Assembly (NCBI GenBank): GCA_035701825.1
Contig: DASSRK010000085.1
Coordinates: 1-29,211, forward strand
Direction of reading: 5' to 3'
Origin: CADEED01 sp035701825
GTDB lineage: Bacteria; Pseudomonadota; Gammaproteobacteria; Steroidobacterales; Steroidobacteraceae
Length of the DNA: 29,211 nt
Each line of letters begins with the position of its first letter. The first letter of the stretch is position 1. The notes under the pieces are model-generated. The model searched no databases. It saw only the letters and a list, made by a program, of their open reading frames with translations, and was not told the DNA's origin. The position numbers were made by a program, and so were the translations under genes. Shown one piece after another: positions 1-8,300 of the stretch.

Positions 1-210
1 CGCGTCGTCCTGGAGAACGATCGCTGGACGAGTTCGGTGCGGGATCGGCCCGCCACTGGTTCAGAATGCAGGGAGCGCCTTCGCCGTTGTTGATCGGGTC
101 AGGGTTTGCGGGACTTTTGCGTAGTCAGCTCTGCTCAGTCGAGCTCAATGTCGATGTTCGGCAACGGACGCCCGCGGCATGTGGTTGATTAATCTCCTCT
201 CAATGACTTA
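1..210. other. left-edge stretch without a recognisable gene
   Basis: I translated the plus strand of this stretch in three frames and saw no family that I recognise. The frames close within about 100 to 170 bases. It could hold the very end of a gene that starts outside the window, or intergenic DNA next to the tRNA-like sequence that follows. Confidence 0.4.
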
Positions 211-211
211 C

Positions 212-256
212 CTCAAAATGCCGGGGTCGAGGGTTCGATTCCCTGCATTTCCACCA
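212..256 (+). tRNA. tRNA-like 3' end (T arm, acceptor strand, CCA); probably a partial copy or attachment-site remnant
   Basis: The sequence has a canonical T loop TTCGATT (234-240) between arms GAGGG (229-233) and CCCTG (241-245), giving four pairs and one G-G mismatch. A 7-nt acceptor strand CATTTCC (246-252), a discriminator A (253) and an encoded CCA (254-256) follow. An anticodon-loop-like CTCAAAA lies at 212-218. Upstream I find neither the matching 5' acceptor strand GGAAATG nor a D arm, and the anticodon stem does not pair. It is therefore not a complete tRNA. A tRNA 3' end left behind by integration of a mobile element is the usual source of such a fragment. That origin is inference, because no integrase is visible here. 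Confidence 0.45.
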
Positions 257-308
257 ATTCCAACCCATCAGCCCGAATGGGCAAGAGCCGACGGATTGAA
301 GCGGGCCG

Positions 309-2000
309 ATGCTCACGTTTAAAACCCGCGCACGCCGGTGGCTCGGAGTAACGCTCGCCGCGGCGCTGTTCGCAAGCCTGGCCGCGGTGATGCTGAAACC
401 CATGCTGGAGCGCGCAGTCCGGGAGCGGATCGAATCCGCAGCCCGGCGCCACGGCATGGTTGCCCGCATGGGTTCGGTTCACGTCGGCGTCTGGCCGTTC
501 GTGCGACTCGACGGCTTCGATCTCGATCTCGGACATGGAACGAAACTGCATGCCGACAGGATCGCAGCCACGTATCCGGGCCGGCTGCGACTCGAAATCG
601 GGGCCGCGAATCTCGCGGGACCGGCGGGCCTCGAGCTCAATTTGCCAGTCACTGCCTGGCATGTGGCAGGCATTCGCGGCGGGGATCTACAGCTCAGTTT
701 GTTAGAGCCACAGGCAGGCCTTGCCATTCGCCAGCAGGCGAACGTGGCGGGCAGCGGGTGGAACATCGAGGCACGCCGGCTCGACATCGGCCACCTGCTC
801 GAAGTACAGCGCGAGGATCACCCGCTGCTCGAGGGTGGTATCGCGGACGGCAGCGTCAATCTTCAGTCGAGCACGGATGCGCTGCGTTTCCACGTCGACG
901 TTGGCGCGCGCGGTGCGCGTTTCGCAGCGCTGGCGGATGACGCCGGCGATGAACCACGGCTCGGCGCCGCGACGGATGTCACCCTGCGGTTCGACGGCGT
1001 CGTGCGGCGTGCCGAGGGCACGATCGAAATCCCCGACCTCCAGGGGACGTTTGCCGGAGCGGAACTGTCGGGCTCGATTGCGCTGCGCGACCTGGAAACT
1101 GATCCGAGTGTCGATCTCACTTTCGGCGTGCGGCAACTGGAGTTCGGACGAATGCTGGGCGCAGCGGGCCTCGCGGTGCCCGAAAGCCTGGGGATGGCGC
1201 CGGGCGGCAATGATCTTGGAACCGCAACGATTGAAGTCAGTGCACGCGGACGTGCCTCGGATCCCGGCGCCCTGGCGGTGAGCCAGAAGGTCAACTTCAC
1301 TCCGCCACGCCAGCTGCCGCCGGGGATCTCGCGACTGCGTGGCGACTTCGTCTATCGCTCCGGTGACGGGCCTGTCCCGCATCAGCCCATCGATGTCTCG
1401 CCCTCATCCCCCGACTTCATCGCCCTGCAGGATGTTCCACCACTTTTCGTGCGCACACTGCTGCTTTCCGAAGACGCGGGCTTCTACGGGCATCGCGGCA
1501 TCGACCTTCGCGAACTGCCGTCCGCGCTGCTGACCAACTACTCACGCGGGGGCGCGGCGCGCGGCGCGTCGACGATCACCCAGCAGCTGGCCAAGAACCT
1601 GTTCCTGTCGCGAGACAAGGAAGTCGGGCGCAAGCTGCAGGAACTGGCGATCACGTTCCTGCTCGAGTCGGCACTCGGCAAGGACCGCATCCTGGAGATC
1701 TACCTGAACATCATCGAATGGGGGCCGGACCTGCGTGGCCTGCGGCCCGCGGCCCGCCACTACTTCGGTTGCGAACCCCAGGCGCTGACGCCGGCCCAGA
1801 TGGCTTTCCTGGTTGCGATCATCCCGGGGCCGATCAAGTACCAGCGTTCGTTCGCGCATGGCACGCCCGGGCCTGGCCTGCGCTTGCTGATCGACAACCT
1901 GCTGGCGAAGCTGCGGTCGGTGGATGCGATCAGCGAAGAGGACTATCAACGAGCGCTCGGCGAAGACATCGTCGTTGCCGGCGTGAGTCGCCCTGAATGA
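309..2000 (+). CDS. AsmA-like/GT51 peptidoglycan glycosyltransferase (MtgA-like C-terminal domain)
   Basis: The C-terminal third is a family 51 glycosyltransferase, which polymerises lipid II into glycan strands at the periplasmic face of the inner membrane. The evidence is the catalytic-type motif EDAGFYGHRGID, with Glu388 matching the catalytic Glu. It is followed by GASTITQQLAKN (419-430), a RK..E motif and EIYLN. A membrane anchor lies near residues 12-34. Residues of roughly 35-350 carry no transpeptidase signature and instead look like the repeated beta segments of AsmA-type proteins, a weaker call. At 563 aa it is much longer than plain MtgA (about 240 aa). No penicillin-binding domain is present, so it is a monofunctional transglycosylase with a large extra periplasmic part. 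Its stop is 77 bp before the next gene's preferred start. Confidence 0.85.
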   Translation: MLTFKTRARRWLGVTLAAALFASLAAVMLKPMLERAVRERIESAARRHGMVARMGSVHVGVWPFVRLDGFDLDLGHGTKLHADRIAATYPGRLRLEIGAANLAGPAGLELNLPVTAWHVAGIRGGDLQLSLLEPQAGLAIRQQANVAGSGWNIEARRLDIGHLLEVQREDHPLLEGGIADGSVNLQSSTDALRFHVDVGARGARFAALADDAGDEPRLGAATDVTLRFDGVVRRAEGTIEIPDLQGTFAGAELSGSIALRDLETDPSVDLTFGVRQLEFGRMLGAAGLAVPESLGMAPGGNDLGTATIEVSARGRASDPGALAVSQKVNFTPPRQLPPGISRLRGDFVYRSGDGPVPHQPIDVSPSSPDFIALQDVPPLFVRTLLLSEDAGFYGHRGIDLRELPSALLTNYSRGGAARGASTITQQLAKNLFLSRDKEVGRKLQELAITFLLESALGKDRILEIYLNIIEWGPDLRGLRPAARHYFGCEPQALTPAQMAFLVAIIPGPIKYQRSFAHGTPGPGLRLLIDNLLAKLRSVDAISEEDYQRALGEDIVVAGVSRPE

Positions 2001-2077
2001 TGCCTCGATGGCCGTTGCAATCCCGATCGGGCACGCGCCATGCTGTCGGCCTCCGAATCCCGCCAGTGGGGGCCGAC

Positions 2078-2659
2078 ATGCGCGCCAGAACCAGTTCGAT
2101 TCCGTTCGACCAGTCGCTGCCGATGTCGTTCGCGCTGTTGCTGGTGGCCTGCGCCACGCAGCAAGCGCTGCAGGCCGTCGTGCAGCGCTCCGGCGATGTC
2201 GCGATGAGTGTCGTCGAATCGTCCGACGGACAAAGCTACGCAAACGCGGGCGACGCGCAGTGGGATCTTCCGTACCCGTTCGAGGAGAACGGAACGCCGG
2301 CCTATCCACCGGAACTGCTGTCTGCGGACCTGGCGCCGATCACGGTGCGCGTGCGCATCATCGTCGACGAGCACGGTTCTGTGGTCGACTCCCTGGCGCT
2401 GGCGGTGCCGCCTGGCTACCCGCAGTTCTTCGCGGCCGTGCAGGCCGCGGTGCACGACTGGAAGTTCTGGCCGCTGGTGAAATGGCAGGCCGTCGAAGGC
2501 AAACGGACCGACATCGAGTTCAACGGTTGGGTGCGCAGCTATGAAGGCACCGCGACCGCGTTGCCGTTCCACCAGGACTACGACATCACGTTTACTCAGC
2601 AGGATGGCAAGGGGATGGTCACCTCGTCTTCTCCGTCTTCGAGCTCGACAGCACATTGA
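2078..2659 (+). CDS. lipoprotein with TonB C-terminal-like domain
   Basis: I chose ATG 2078 because GTGGGGG ends five bases before it and because the next 25 residues form a lipoprotein signal with lipobox LVAC (Cys25). The open frame extends back to ATG 1997, which overlaps the transglycosylase stop as ATGA. That upstream start would bury the signal peptide. Residues of about 74-150 resemble the TonB C-terminal domain: YPPEL, a V.V.IIVDEHGSV strand-turn-strand, then a helix ending in DWKFWP. TonB domains transmit energy to outer-membrane receptors, but a protein with no N-terminal membrane helix or Pro-rich spacer is unlikely to be a true TonB. It probably uses the fold for envelope protein contacts. 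The tail (about 160-193) is Ser-rich and low in complexity. The function is not known. Confidence 0.7.
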   Translation: MRARTSSIPFDQSLPMSFALLLVACATQQALQAVVQRSGDVAMSVVESSDGQSYANAGDAQWDLPYPFEENGTPAYPPELLSADLAPITVRVRIIVDEHGSVVDSLALAVPPGYPQFFAAVQAAVHDWKFWPLVKWQAVEGKRTDIEFNGWVRSYEGTATALPFHQDYDITFTQQDGKGMVTSSSPSSSSTAH

Positions 2660-3801
2660 ACGCCACTGCCCACGATATAGCCGGCGCAATCGACCTCTTG
2701 CGCCGGGGCGATGCCGAAGGCGCGCGCAGGCAACTGCTGCTGCTGACGGGCAGTCCCGCCGGTTCCGGCTCCGCATCCGCGTGGTTCTCACTCGCCCTCG
2801 CGCAGCGCGCGCTAAGCGATCACGACGCCATGCATGCCGCGCTGGACAAGTCGCTGGAGCTCGAACCTCGCGACCTGCGCGCCTTGCTGCTCAAGGCCGA
2901 TACGCTGGCGGCGCAGGGCAATCGCCGCGCGGCACTCACGTTCTACGGCTACATCGTGAAGCTCTTCCCCGAGGCCGATCAATTCCCGGCGCCGGTCGCC
3001 GCCGAGATCCGGCGCGCCCACGAGACCCGCGCGCGCCTCGACCGCGAAGTGTTCGAGCGCATGCAGGCCGCCGTCGCCGCCGCGGGCTTCCGCGAAGGCT
3101 CGAGCCCGCGCTTCGCGCACTCGCTCGCGCTGCTGCAGGGCAAGGCACGGCGCTACGAGCAGGCGCCGCGCTCGTACTTCTTCCCCGAATTGCCCACGAT
3201 CACGTTCTACGACCGCAAGCTTTTCCCCTGGATGGATGCGATCGAGGCCGCCACGAACGACATCCGCACCGAGCTGCAGGGTCTGCTCGATGGGCCCAAC
3301 GTGTTCGCGCCTTACATCGAGTCCGAGGCGAACGTGCCGGTGGATCGCACGCATCCGTCGCTCGACAGCGAGGAGTGGACGGCGAGCTACCTGTGCCGCG
3401 ACGGCAAGATCGTGACGGAACTCGCCGAGCGTTGCCCGCGGACCATGGCCGCGGTTTCACAGGCCCCGTTGGAAAGGATCCAGGGCCGCGCGCCCTTCAT
3501 CCTTTTCTCGAAGCTCACTCCGGGTGCGTGGATCCGTCCGCACACCGGCTTCCTCAACACGCGGCTGGTCTGCCATCTGCCTCTCATCGTGACGGAGAAG
3601 TGCTGGTTCCGAGTCGGCGCGGACCTGCGCGGATGGGAGGAGGGCAAGTGCTTCGCGTTCAACGACACGATCGAGCACGAGGCCCGCAATGAAGGCCAGG
3701 GCACCCGCACCGTACTCATCTTCAATATCTGGCGGCCCGAGCTGACGGAAGAGGAGCGGCGCCTGGTGACGGCGCTGATGGAATCCATCAACACGATCTA
3801 G
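2656..3801 (+). CDS. TPR-containing aspartyl/asparaginyl beta-hydroxylase-type Fe(II)/2-oxoglutarate dioxygenase
   Basis: The start is TTG 2656, which overlaps the preceding TGA stop as TTGA and so suggests coupled translation. Residues of about 5-110 hold two or three TPR-like helix pairs (for example ALDKSLELEP). Residues 180-365 match the aspartyl/asparaginyl hydroxylase family. His296 (RPHTGFLN) and His341 (FNDTIEHEARN) fit the two iron ligands. Arg351 sits where the family binds 2-oxoglutarate and precedes the IWRPEL end. The family hydroxylates Asp/Asn in proteins or, in the LpxO branch, lipid A acyl chains. The substrate cannot be read from the sequence. I see no signal peptide, so it should be cytoplasmic. 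The stop overlaps the stop of the convergent gene. Confidence 0.88.
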   Translation: MNATAHDIAGAIDLLRRGDAEGARRQLLLLTGSPAGSGSASAWFSLALAQRALSDHDAMHAALDKSLELEPRDLRALLLKADTLAAQGNRRAALTFYGYIVKLFPEADQFPAPVAAEIRRAHETRARLDREVFERMQAAVAAAGFREGSSPRFAHSLALLQGKARRYEQAPRSYFFPELPTITFYDRKLFPWMDAIEAATNDIRTELQGLLDGPNVFAPYIESEANVPVDRTHPSLDSEEWTASYLCRDGKIVTELAERCPRTMAAVSQAPLERIQGRAPFILFSKLTPGAWIRPHTGFLNTRLVCHLPLIVTEKCWFRVGADLRGWEEGKCFAFNDTIEHEARNEGQGTRTVLIFNIWRPELTEEERRLVTALMESINTI

Positions 3802-4625
3802 CGCGGCGCGCACCCGGGTGGCGTTGCCAGCTCGACGCCCGGATCCGGTCGGAAGTCATAGTGCCAGGGCTCATTCGGATTCTTCAGCGGCCCTGCGAAG
3901 CCCGCGTTTGCTTCGTCCACGGCAGCCTGCAGCTTCGCCTTCCAGCCCGTCGTCTCCCAGTTTTCGACGACAGACGACACCTCGGTACCCGCGACGAGGC
4001 GATTGCCCGCCATGACCTGGAAGTCGACGGCCTGCATCCGCCCGTGCAACGACAGGCCGGGCGCAGCGAGGGACGGTGTGGGAACGGGCGTGAACGACAC
4101 CAGCAATTTTCGAAACGCGGACACTCCCTCCGGGGATCTCGCGCGGGGAAATGACCGCGAGGCGACCTCGGCACGGATCGCCGCGAGCATGTGGTCGGCG
4201 GCGCGCTGGATCGTCTCGCTACGATTCCACCTGTCGATCTGCCGATCGAGGCTGCGGATGTTTTCGTTCACGAACAGCGTGTGCCCGGGATTGGCGCGCT
4301 CGAAACTGCAGCGCACGCGCGCGATCGCGATGTCGAGGCGCTGCTTCTCCGGGGATTCCGCATACGACGCGATCTGCGCCTCGTTCCAGCTCCAGCGCTG
4401 TTCGAGTTGCGCCTCGTTGCGCAGGTAAGCACGCGCGGCCAGCAACTGCCGGCCGGTGCCCCTGATCGCGCCGAGCGCTTCGACGACGCGCGGGTCGAGC
4501 CCGGCACTCAGCGCTCCAAGGTATTGCTCGACGGGATCGCCGGCGTGGCTTTGCGGCGCGAACAGCAGGCACAGGACGCATGCCGGGAGGTAGCGAGTCA
4601 GTCGTCGCCGTGCAGTCCTGTCCAC
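3798..4625 (-). CDS. exported M15-like (D-Ala-D-Ala carboxypeptidase fold) metallopeptidase
   Basis: The protein has 275 aa, with a signal peptide ending near residue 28 (hydrophobic LPACVLCLLFA, then SHA). The C-terminal part carries a zinc-peptidase pattern like that of VanY/M15 enzymes: SLHG with His194, AVDF with Asp201, and EPWHYDF with Glu252 and His255. These fit two His and one Asp as zinc ligands plus a catalytic Glu. Enzymes with this fold cut D-Ala-D-Ala or other peptidoglycan cross-bridge bonds. The N-terminal half (30-170) is helical and charged, and I do not recognise it. The start is GTG 4625, three bases after the stop of the upstream gene, so the two form an operon. The peptidase role is inferred from motifs only. 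Confidence 0.72.
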   Translation of the reverse strand: MDRTARRRLTRYLPACVLCLLFAPQSHAGDPVEQYLGALSAGLDPRVVEALGAIRGTGRQLLAARAYLRNEAQLEQRWSWNEAQIASYAESPEKQRLDIAIARVRCSFERANPGHTLFVNENIRSLDRQIDRWNRSETIQRAADHMLAAIRAEVASRSFPRARSPEGVSAFRKLLVSFTPVPTPSLAAPGLSLHGRMQAVDFQVMAGNRLVAGTEVSSVVENWETTGWKAKLQAAVDEANAGFAGPLKNPNEPWHYDFRPDPGVELATPPGCAPR

Positions 4626-4628
4626 CCG

Positions 4629-5132
4629 CTAGTTTCCCGGTCGATCGAGGACAGGGTCTTTTGACGGCGGTCGAGTCAGCGGACTTTCCGCGCGCCCGAC
4701 TCCCGCCGCCATGCGGCGGTGCAGTTTCCACTCACCGTTCACGCGCCTCCAGATCTCGAGCGCCTGGCCGCCCGCGTGCACGTCGCCGTTTTCCTGGCGC
4801 TGTGCAAGCGCGACGACATGCCAGGCGAGGTCGTCGGTTATCGAGACCTCCACGGTGTTCGCGATCAGTTGCCCGTGCCTCGCGACTTCTCGCAGCGCGC
4901 GGATGGCGGCTTCGCGGCCTTTCACGGTCGCGCCCGCGTCGAGGAGCTCCACGTCCCCGGTCATCGTCGACGTCAGCCCGGCCACGTCCTGTGCATTCAC
5001 GGCCGCCACCCAGCGATGGATCGCGGCTTCGAGCGTTTGGCGCTCGCCATCCGCGGCGGTCGCCGTGCACGCCCACAGGCTGGTGGCGAGCAGACCTGCC
5101 ACGAGGATCAGGCGCCAGGGTCCCTTTTCCAT
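4629..5132 (-). CDS. exported NTF2-like (SnoaL/DUF4440-type) protein
   Basis: I prefer ATG 5132 because it begins a signal peptide (MEKGPWRLILVAGLL). The longer upstream frame reads through basic, non-conserved sequence. An AGG lies five bases before the ATG. The mature part (about 29-142) has the cone-shaped NTF2 pattern: a helix with AIHRWVAAVNAQD, strands around MTGDVELLDAG, REAAIRALRE, and a final EIWRRVNGEWKLHRR. These proteins are often small ligand-binding or steroid-isomerase-like domains, and many have no known reaction. Cys22 in SLWAC could be a lipobox, but Trp at -2 is unusual. Its stop lies three bases before the M15-like gene, so they are probably co-transcribed. Confidence 0.72.
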   Translation of the reverse strand: MEKGPWRLILVAGLLATSLWACTATAADGERQTLEAAIHRWVAAVNAQDVAGLTSTMTGDVELLDAGATVKGREAAIRALREVARHGQLIANTVEVSITDDLAWHVVALAQRQENGDVHAGGQALEIWRRVNGEWKLHRRMAAGVGRAESPLTRPPSKDPVLDRPGN

Positions 5133-5180
5133 AAGCCTAGTAACGCACGAGTCGCGCGCGCGGTCTCGCGAAAATGGCCG

Positions 5181-5206
5181 GGCCCGCGCCATTGCTGGCG
5201 CGGGCC
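5181..5206 (-). terminator. GC-rich terminator hairpin after the serine protease gene
   Basis: A perfect 11-bp inverted repeat (GGCCCGCGCCA / TGGCGCGGGCC) with a TTGC loop lies 17 bases past the protease stop on the minus strand. Only a short T run (TTTT, complement of 5171-5174) follows it. Intrinsic termination is likely but the U tract is weak. Confidence 0.65.
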
Positions 5207-5223
5207 TCCCTGACATCGCCTTC

Positions 5224-8019
5224 TCAGTGCCGCTTCTTCTGCACGGACCGCACCGCCGCTTCCGCGTTGATGAAGCCATAGCCGTCGAGCTGGCTGTAGC
5301 CATATCCGATCAGGTTGTTGAACTCGCCCCTGAACTGGCCGCCACCCTCGAACGTGCCGAAGAAGCGCGCACCGCCCGGCACGAACCTGCCCGACGGGAT
5401 CAGCACGCCGCCGCCGAGGAGGTCGGCGGAATTGCCGCTCGCGGCGCCGCCCGGGCCGAACACATCCGACTCGTCGCGATCGACGCCGAACGACAGCGAG
5501 TCGCCGCTGCCGAACGATCCCGGCAGGAATCGCAGGTCGAGCTGCTTCCACTGGCCCGGAAGGCCCGGTGGATCGGCGGGCAGCGAGAACGAGGCCTGGA
5601 TGTCGAGCGCGCTCAGGCCTTCGGTGCGACCCACGACGAACGGCTGTCCGGGCGCGGGCTCCGGCGTCGTGCGCTCGTCGAACACGATGGCGCCCGAGTT
5701 GGTGGGATTGCCGCCGGTCCCATTGATCGACAGGTTCGCGAGCGCGCGCGCGCCGAAATGCGTCACCGTGAACACGTTGTGATCGAACTGGCTGATCGCG
5801 TTGCCATCGGCGGTCGCGTCGATCGCGAGGAAGTTGCCGCGTGACAGCGCGAAGCCCCAGGAGAAGTACGGATCGAGATCGTGCGCGAATGCGCTGTGCT
5901 GCAGGATCTGCCGCATCCTCTTCGGCTTGACCGATCCCGGACCGCCCGCGGCATCGAGCACCAGTGCGGCGATCGCGGCGGCGTGCGGCGCCGCCGCGCT
6001 GGTCCCGAAGAAGTTCGGGAAATCGTCGTCGTCGTTCGCCGTGTCCTCCACGAAGAACGTGGTGTTGGCGCCGTCCATCGCGGCCAGGTCGGGCTTCTGG
6101 CGGATCTCGGTGTGCCGCAGGCGCCTGCTGTCCTTGTCGAAGTAGATAGTCGACGGTCCCGGCGAGGTGAATGCCTCGGGCACGAACGGCGGGTAGAACG
6201 GATAGGCCGCGACGCTGATCGCGCCCGCCGCCGAGTTGTGGCCGAAGGTGACCGGATCGAGGTAGCTGATGTATTCCTGCGGGCTGGTGTTGCCGAAGCC
6301 CACCCAGCGGATCCGATCCGCGACATTGCGGCCCGGCGCCGGCGTGTTCGCGCGTGCGATCACGATCTGGACGCCGACGGTGGCGTTGATGCCGCCGAGC
6401 TCGAGCGGGCGGTTGGTGAGCGTGTTCGCCTCCGCCAGCGCACCGATGAACCGGCCGTCGGACAGGAAGAACAGCAGGTTGTAATCCGACAGCACCGGCT
6501 CCGGCAGCTCGGCGTTCGAGACTTCATAGCGGAAGTCGCCACCCTGCGTCTCGTCGAAGCTGGTGACGACGACCGTGTACGTCCCGGTCGCGGGCAGCTG
6601 CAGCGCGATGAACTCGGGGTTGGTCCCCGTGTCCTTGGTCGCGATGAGCGCGCCGTCCGGGCCGTGCAGCTCGAGCACGATGTCCGGGATCGACGTGCCC
6701 GTGGTCGACGTATCGCCGTCCACGAAGGCCATGACCGCCTGGCCCGCCGTGCCGCTGAACGTGAACTCCGCCGACCCGCCCGTCGGAACGGTGCCGGTAC
6801 CCGACGCGAACGGCGCGCCGATCGCGGTCGGCGGCCTGGAGTCGAAGGGCTCGTTCCACTGCAGCACGATGTTGTTGCTGCTGCCGGGATTCACCGTGAA
6901 CTGCACGTCCTGCGCGATGTCGAGCGCGCCGTTGCCGGCGAAGTTGTGGAAGCCGCCGGCGTACAGCTCGGCGGGCACGTTCGAGAAGTCGAGGTTGGTG
7001 TTCGCCCAGGAAGCCGCGGTGCCGGGCACGATGCGGATCTTCGAGTCATACGCCTGCGTGGCCGGGCGGTTGCCGGCCGAGGAGAAGTACGACACCCCTT
7101 TGCCGACCACTTCGTCGACGGTCTGCGCGATAGGGCCATCCTGGAAGAACGGCTCGTCGAGGTAGACGATGTCGTCGACGATCACGTCGGCCTTGAAGCC
7201 CTCGCGGAAATTGGCCGCGCTGGGGTCACCCGCGAGCGCGCGGATGTTGTCCGCGAAGCCCAGCTGCCCGGTGTTCGCCGTCGCGAAGCCGAGCTTCGCC
7301 TTGGGCGCGATGTCGTGCACGATCTGCAGCATCGCGCGGCCTTCGTCGGTGCGTCCCGGGAAGTCCTCGAGCACCACCACCGGCTGGGTGTTGCCCAGCG
7401 GATTGCCCGGACCCGGCAGATCCCCGGTCGAGACGTCGAGTGCCGCGCTGTTGGGCGCGGCGTTGGTGTCGTAGCTGTCGGACATTACGCCCACCGTGAT
7501 CCCCGAGCCATCGACGCCCGCGGGTAGTTTGTTCACGCGATGCTGCACGAAGCCCTGGCTGTCGGTGGCGCCGACATTGGTCTCCATCGGCGCCGAGGGC
7601 ACGACCGCCGATACGCCGCGCGTGTTGGCCACGTTCAGGAGTTGCTCGACGGGGACATAGGCTTCGACGAGACCCGGACCGTAGGACAGGTCCGACGCCA
7701 CGACTTCGACCCCGGCGATTTTTCGCAGCGAGCCGAGCGTCGCGGCGTTTTTCGGCGTGCCATCGAGCGAAATGCGCACCAGTGCGCGATTGGCAGCGTC
7801 GAACTGGACCGGCGTGCTCACCTGTATCTGCGCGCCGGCGGCGGCGCTGCGCGCGAGCGCGCGCGTGGCCGGAGGCGCGACGAGTTGCTTGAGGCCTTCT
7901 CCGAGCCTGGCCGTCGCATCGCGGGCGACTGCCGGTACTTCGAGCGCGAGCGAGACGACGATCAAAAGTGCGATCCACGGGAAATGTGCCCCGCGGATGC
8001 GCCATCCCTGGCTTTTCAT
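5224..8019 (-). CDS. exported subtilisin/sedolisin-like serine protease with PPC-like insert
   Basis: The start is ATG 8019, with GGAG eight bases upstream, and it gives a signal peptide (WIALLIVVSLALEVPAVA). The 931-aa protein has an S8-like frame. Asp181 lies in GVMSDSYD, SSAGN (313-317) is the oxyanion region, and Ser674 is in FGTSAAAPHAAAIAAL. Where classical subtilisins have HGT, this protein has EGR (Glu226 in DEGRAMLQIVHDIAP). This suggests a Glu-Asp-Ser arrangement as in the S53 (sedolisin) group rather than Asp-His-Ser. Residues of about 405-500 look like a PPC-type beta domain inserted between the catalytic segments. The C-terminal 200 residues are Gly-rich beta structure of unknown role. 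It is divergent from the GH43-like gene across 281 bp. Confidence 0.85.
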   Translation of the reverse strand: MKSQGWRIRGAHFPWIALLIVVSLALEVPAVARDATARLGEGLKQLVAPPATRALARSAAAGAQIQVSTPVQFDAANRALVRISLDGTPKNAATLGSLRKIAGVEVVASDLSYGPGLVEAYVPVEQLLNVANTRGVSAVVPSAPMETNVGATDSQGFVQHRVNKLPAGVDGSGITVGVMSDSYDTNAAPNSAALDVSTGDLPGPGNPLGNTQPVVVLEDFPGRTDEGRAMLQIVHDIAPKAKLGFATANTGQLGFADNIRALAGDPSAANFREGFKADVIVDDIVYLDEPFFQDGPIAQTVDEVVGKGVSYFSSAGNRPATQAYDSKIRIVPGTAASWANTNLDFSNVPAELYAGGFHNFAGNGALDIAQDVQFTVNPGSSNNIVLQWNEPFDSRPPTAIGAPFASGTGTVPTGGSAEFTFSGTAGQAVMAFVDGDTSTTGTSIPDIVLELHGPDGALIATKDTGTNPEFIALQLPATGTYTVVVTSFDETQGGDFRYEVSNAELPEPVLSDYNLLFFLSDGRFIGALAEANTLTNRPLELGGINATVGVQIVIARANTPAPGRNVADRIRWVGFGNTSPQEYISYLDPVTFGHNSAAGAISVAAYPFYPPFVPEAFTSPGPSTIYFDKDSRRLRHTEIRQKPDLAAMDGANTTFFVEDTANDDDDFPNFFGTSAAAPHAAAIAALVLDAAGGPGSVKPKRMRQILQHSAFAHDLDPYFSWGFALSRGNFLAIDATADGNAISQFDHNVFTVTHFGARALANLSINGTGGNPTNSGAIVFDERTTPEPAPGQPFVVGRTEGLSALDIQASFSLPADPPGLPGQWKQLDLRFLPGSFGSGDSLSFGVDRDESDVFGPGGAASGNSADLLGGGVLIPSGRFVPGGARFFGTFEGGGQFRGEFNNLIGYGYSQLDGYGFINAEAAVRSVQKKRH

Positions 8020-8300
8020 GTTGGTAGCTCCGTGCTTGTTTTGGACCAGGCACTCGAGTTCGCAATTCGAACGCGGCGCCAGGAGGGAGCCGAAGCTACG
8101 CCCGCGCCTGCGACGGATCAATAGCGGAACGCGGCGTCAGTCGCGAGCGGCAACGACACGACGCGGACCCGCTCGACTGAACGCGGATTCTGCTCGGGCC
8201 GTCGCGCATCTCTCGTGCGAAGACGATCCGGGCGTAAGACGGCGCCGCGACCGGCGACCACGGATCCGGCGGGGGCACGGGTTGTGGTATGGAGTCGTGC
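8020..8300. promoter_or_regulatory. divergent intergenic region between protease and GH43-like genes
   Basis: These 281 bp must carry the promoters of both divergent genes. GGAG precedes each chosen start (8291-8294 for the plus-strand gene). I could not pick out a convincing -35/-10 pair, operator or hairpin. Confidence 0.4.

Noticed and set aside
264..282. Small hairpin after the tRNA-like end
   Set aside because: Only four or five base pairs and no T tract, with two competing foldings. It is too weak to call a terminator.
5881..7527. Plus-strand open frame of about 548 codons opposite the serine protease
   Set aside because: It is made mostly of Arg, Val, Glu, Ala and Asp, has no family pattern, and lies wholly within the protease gene.
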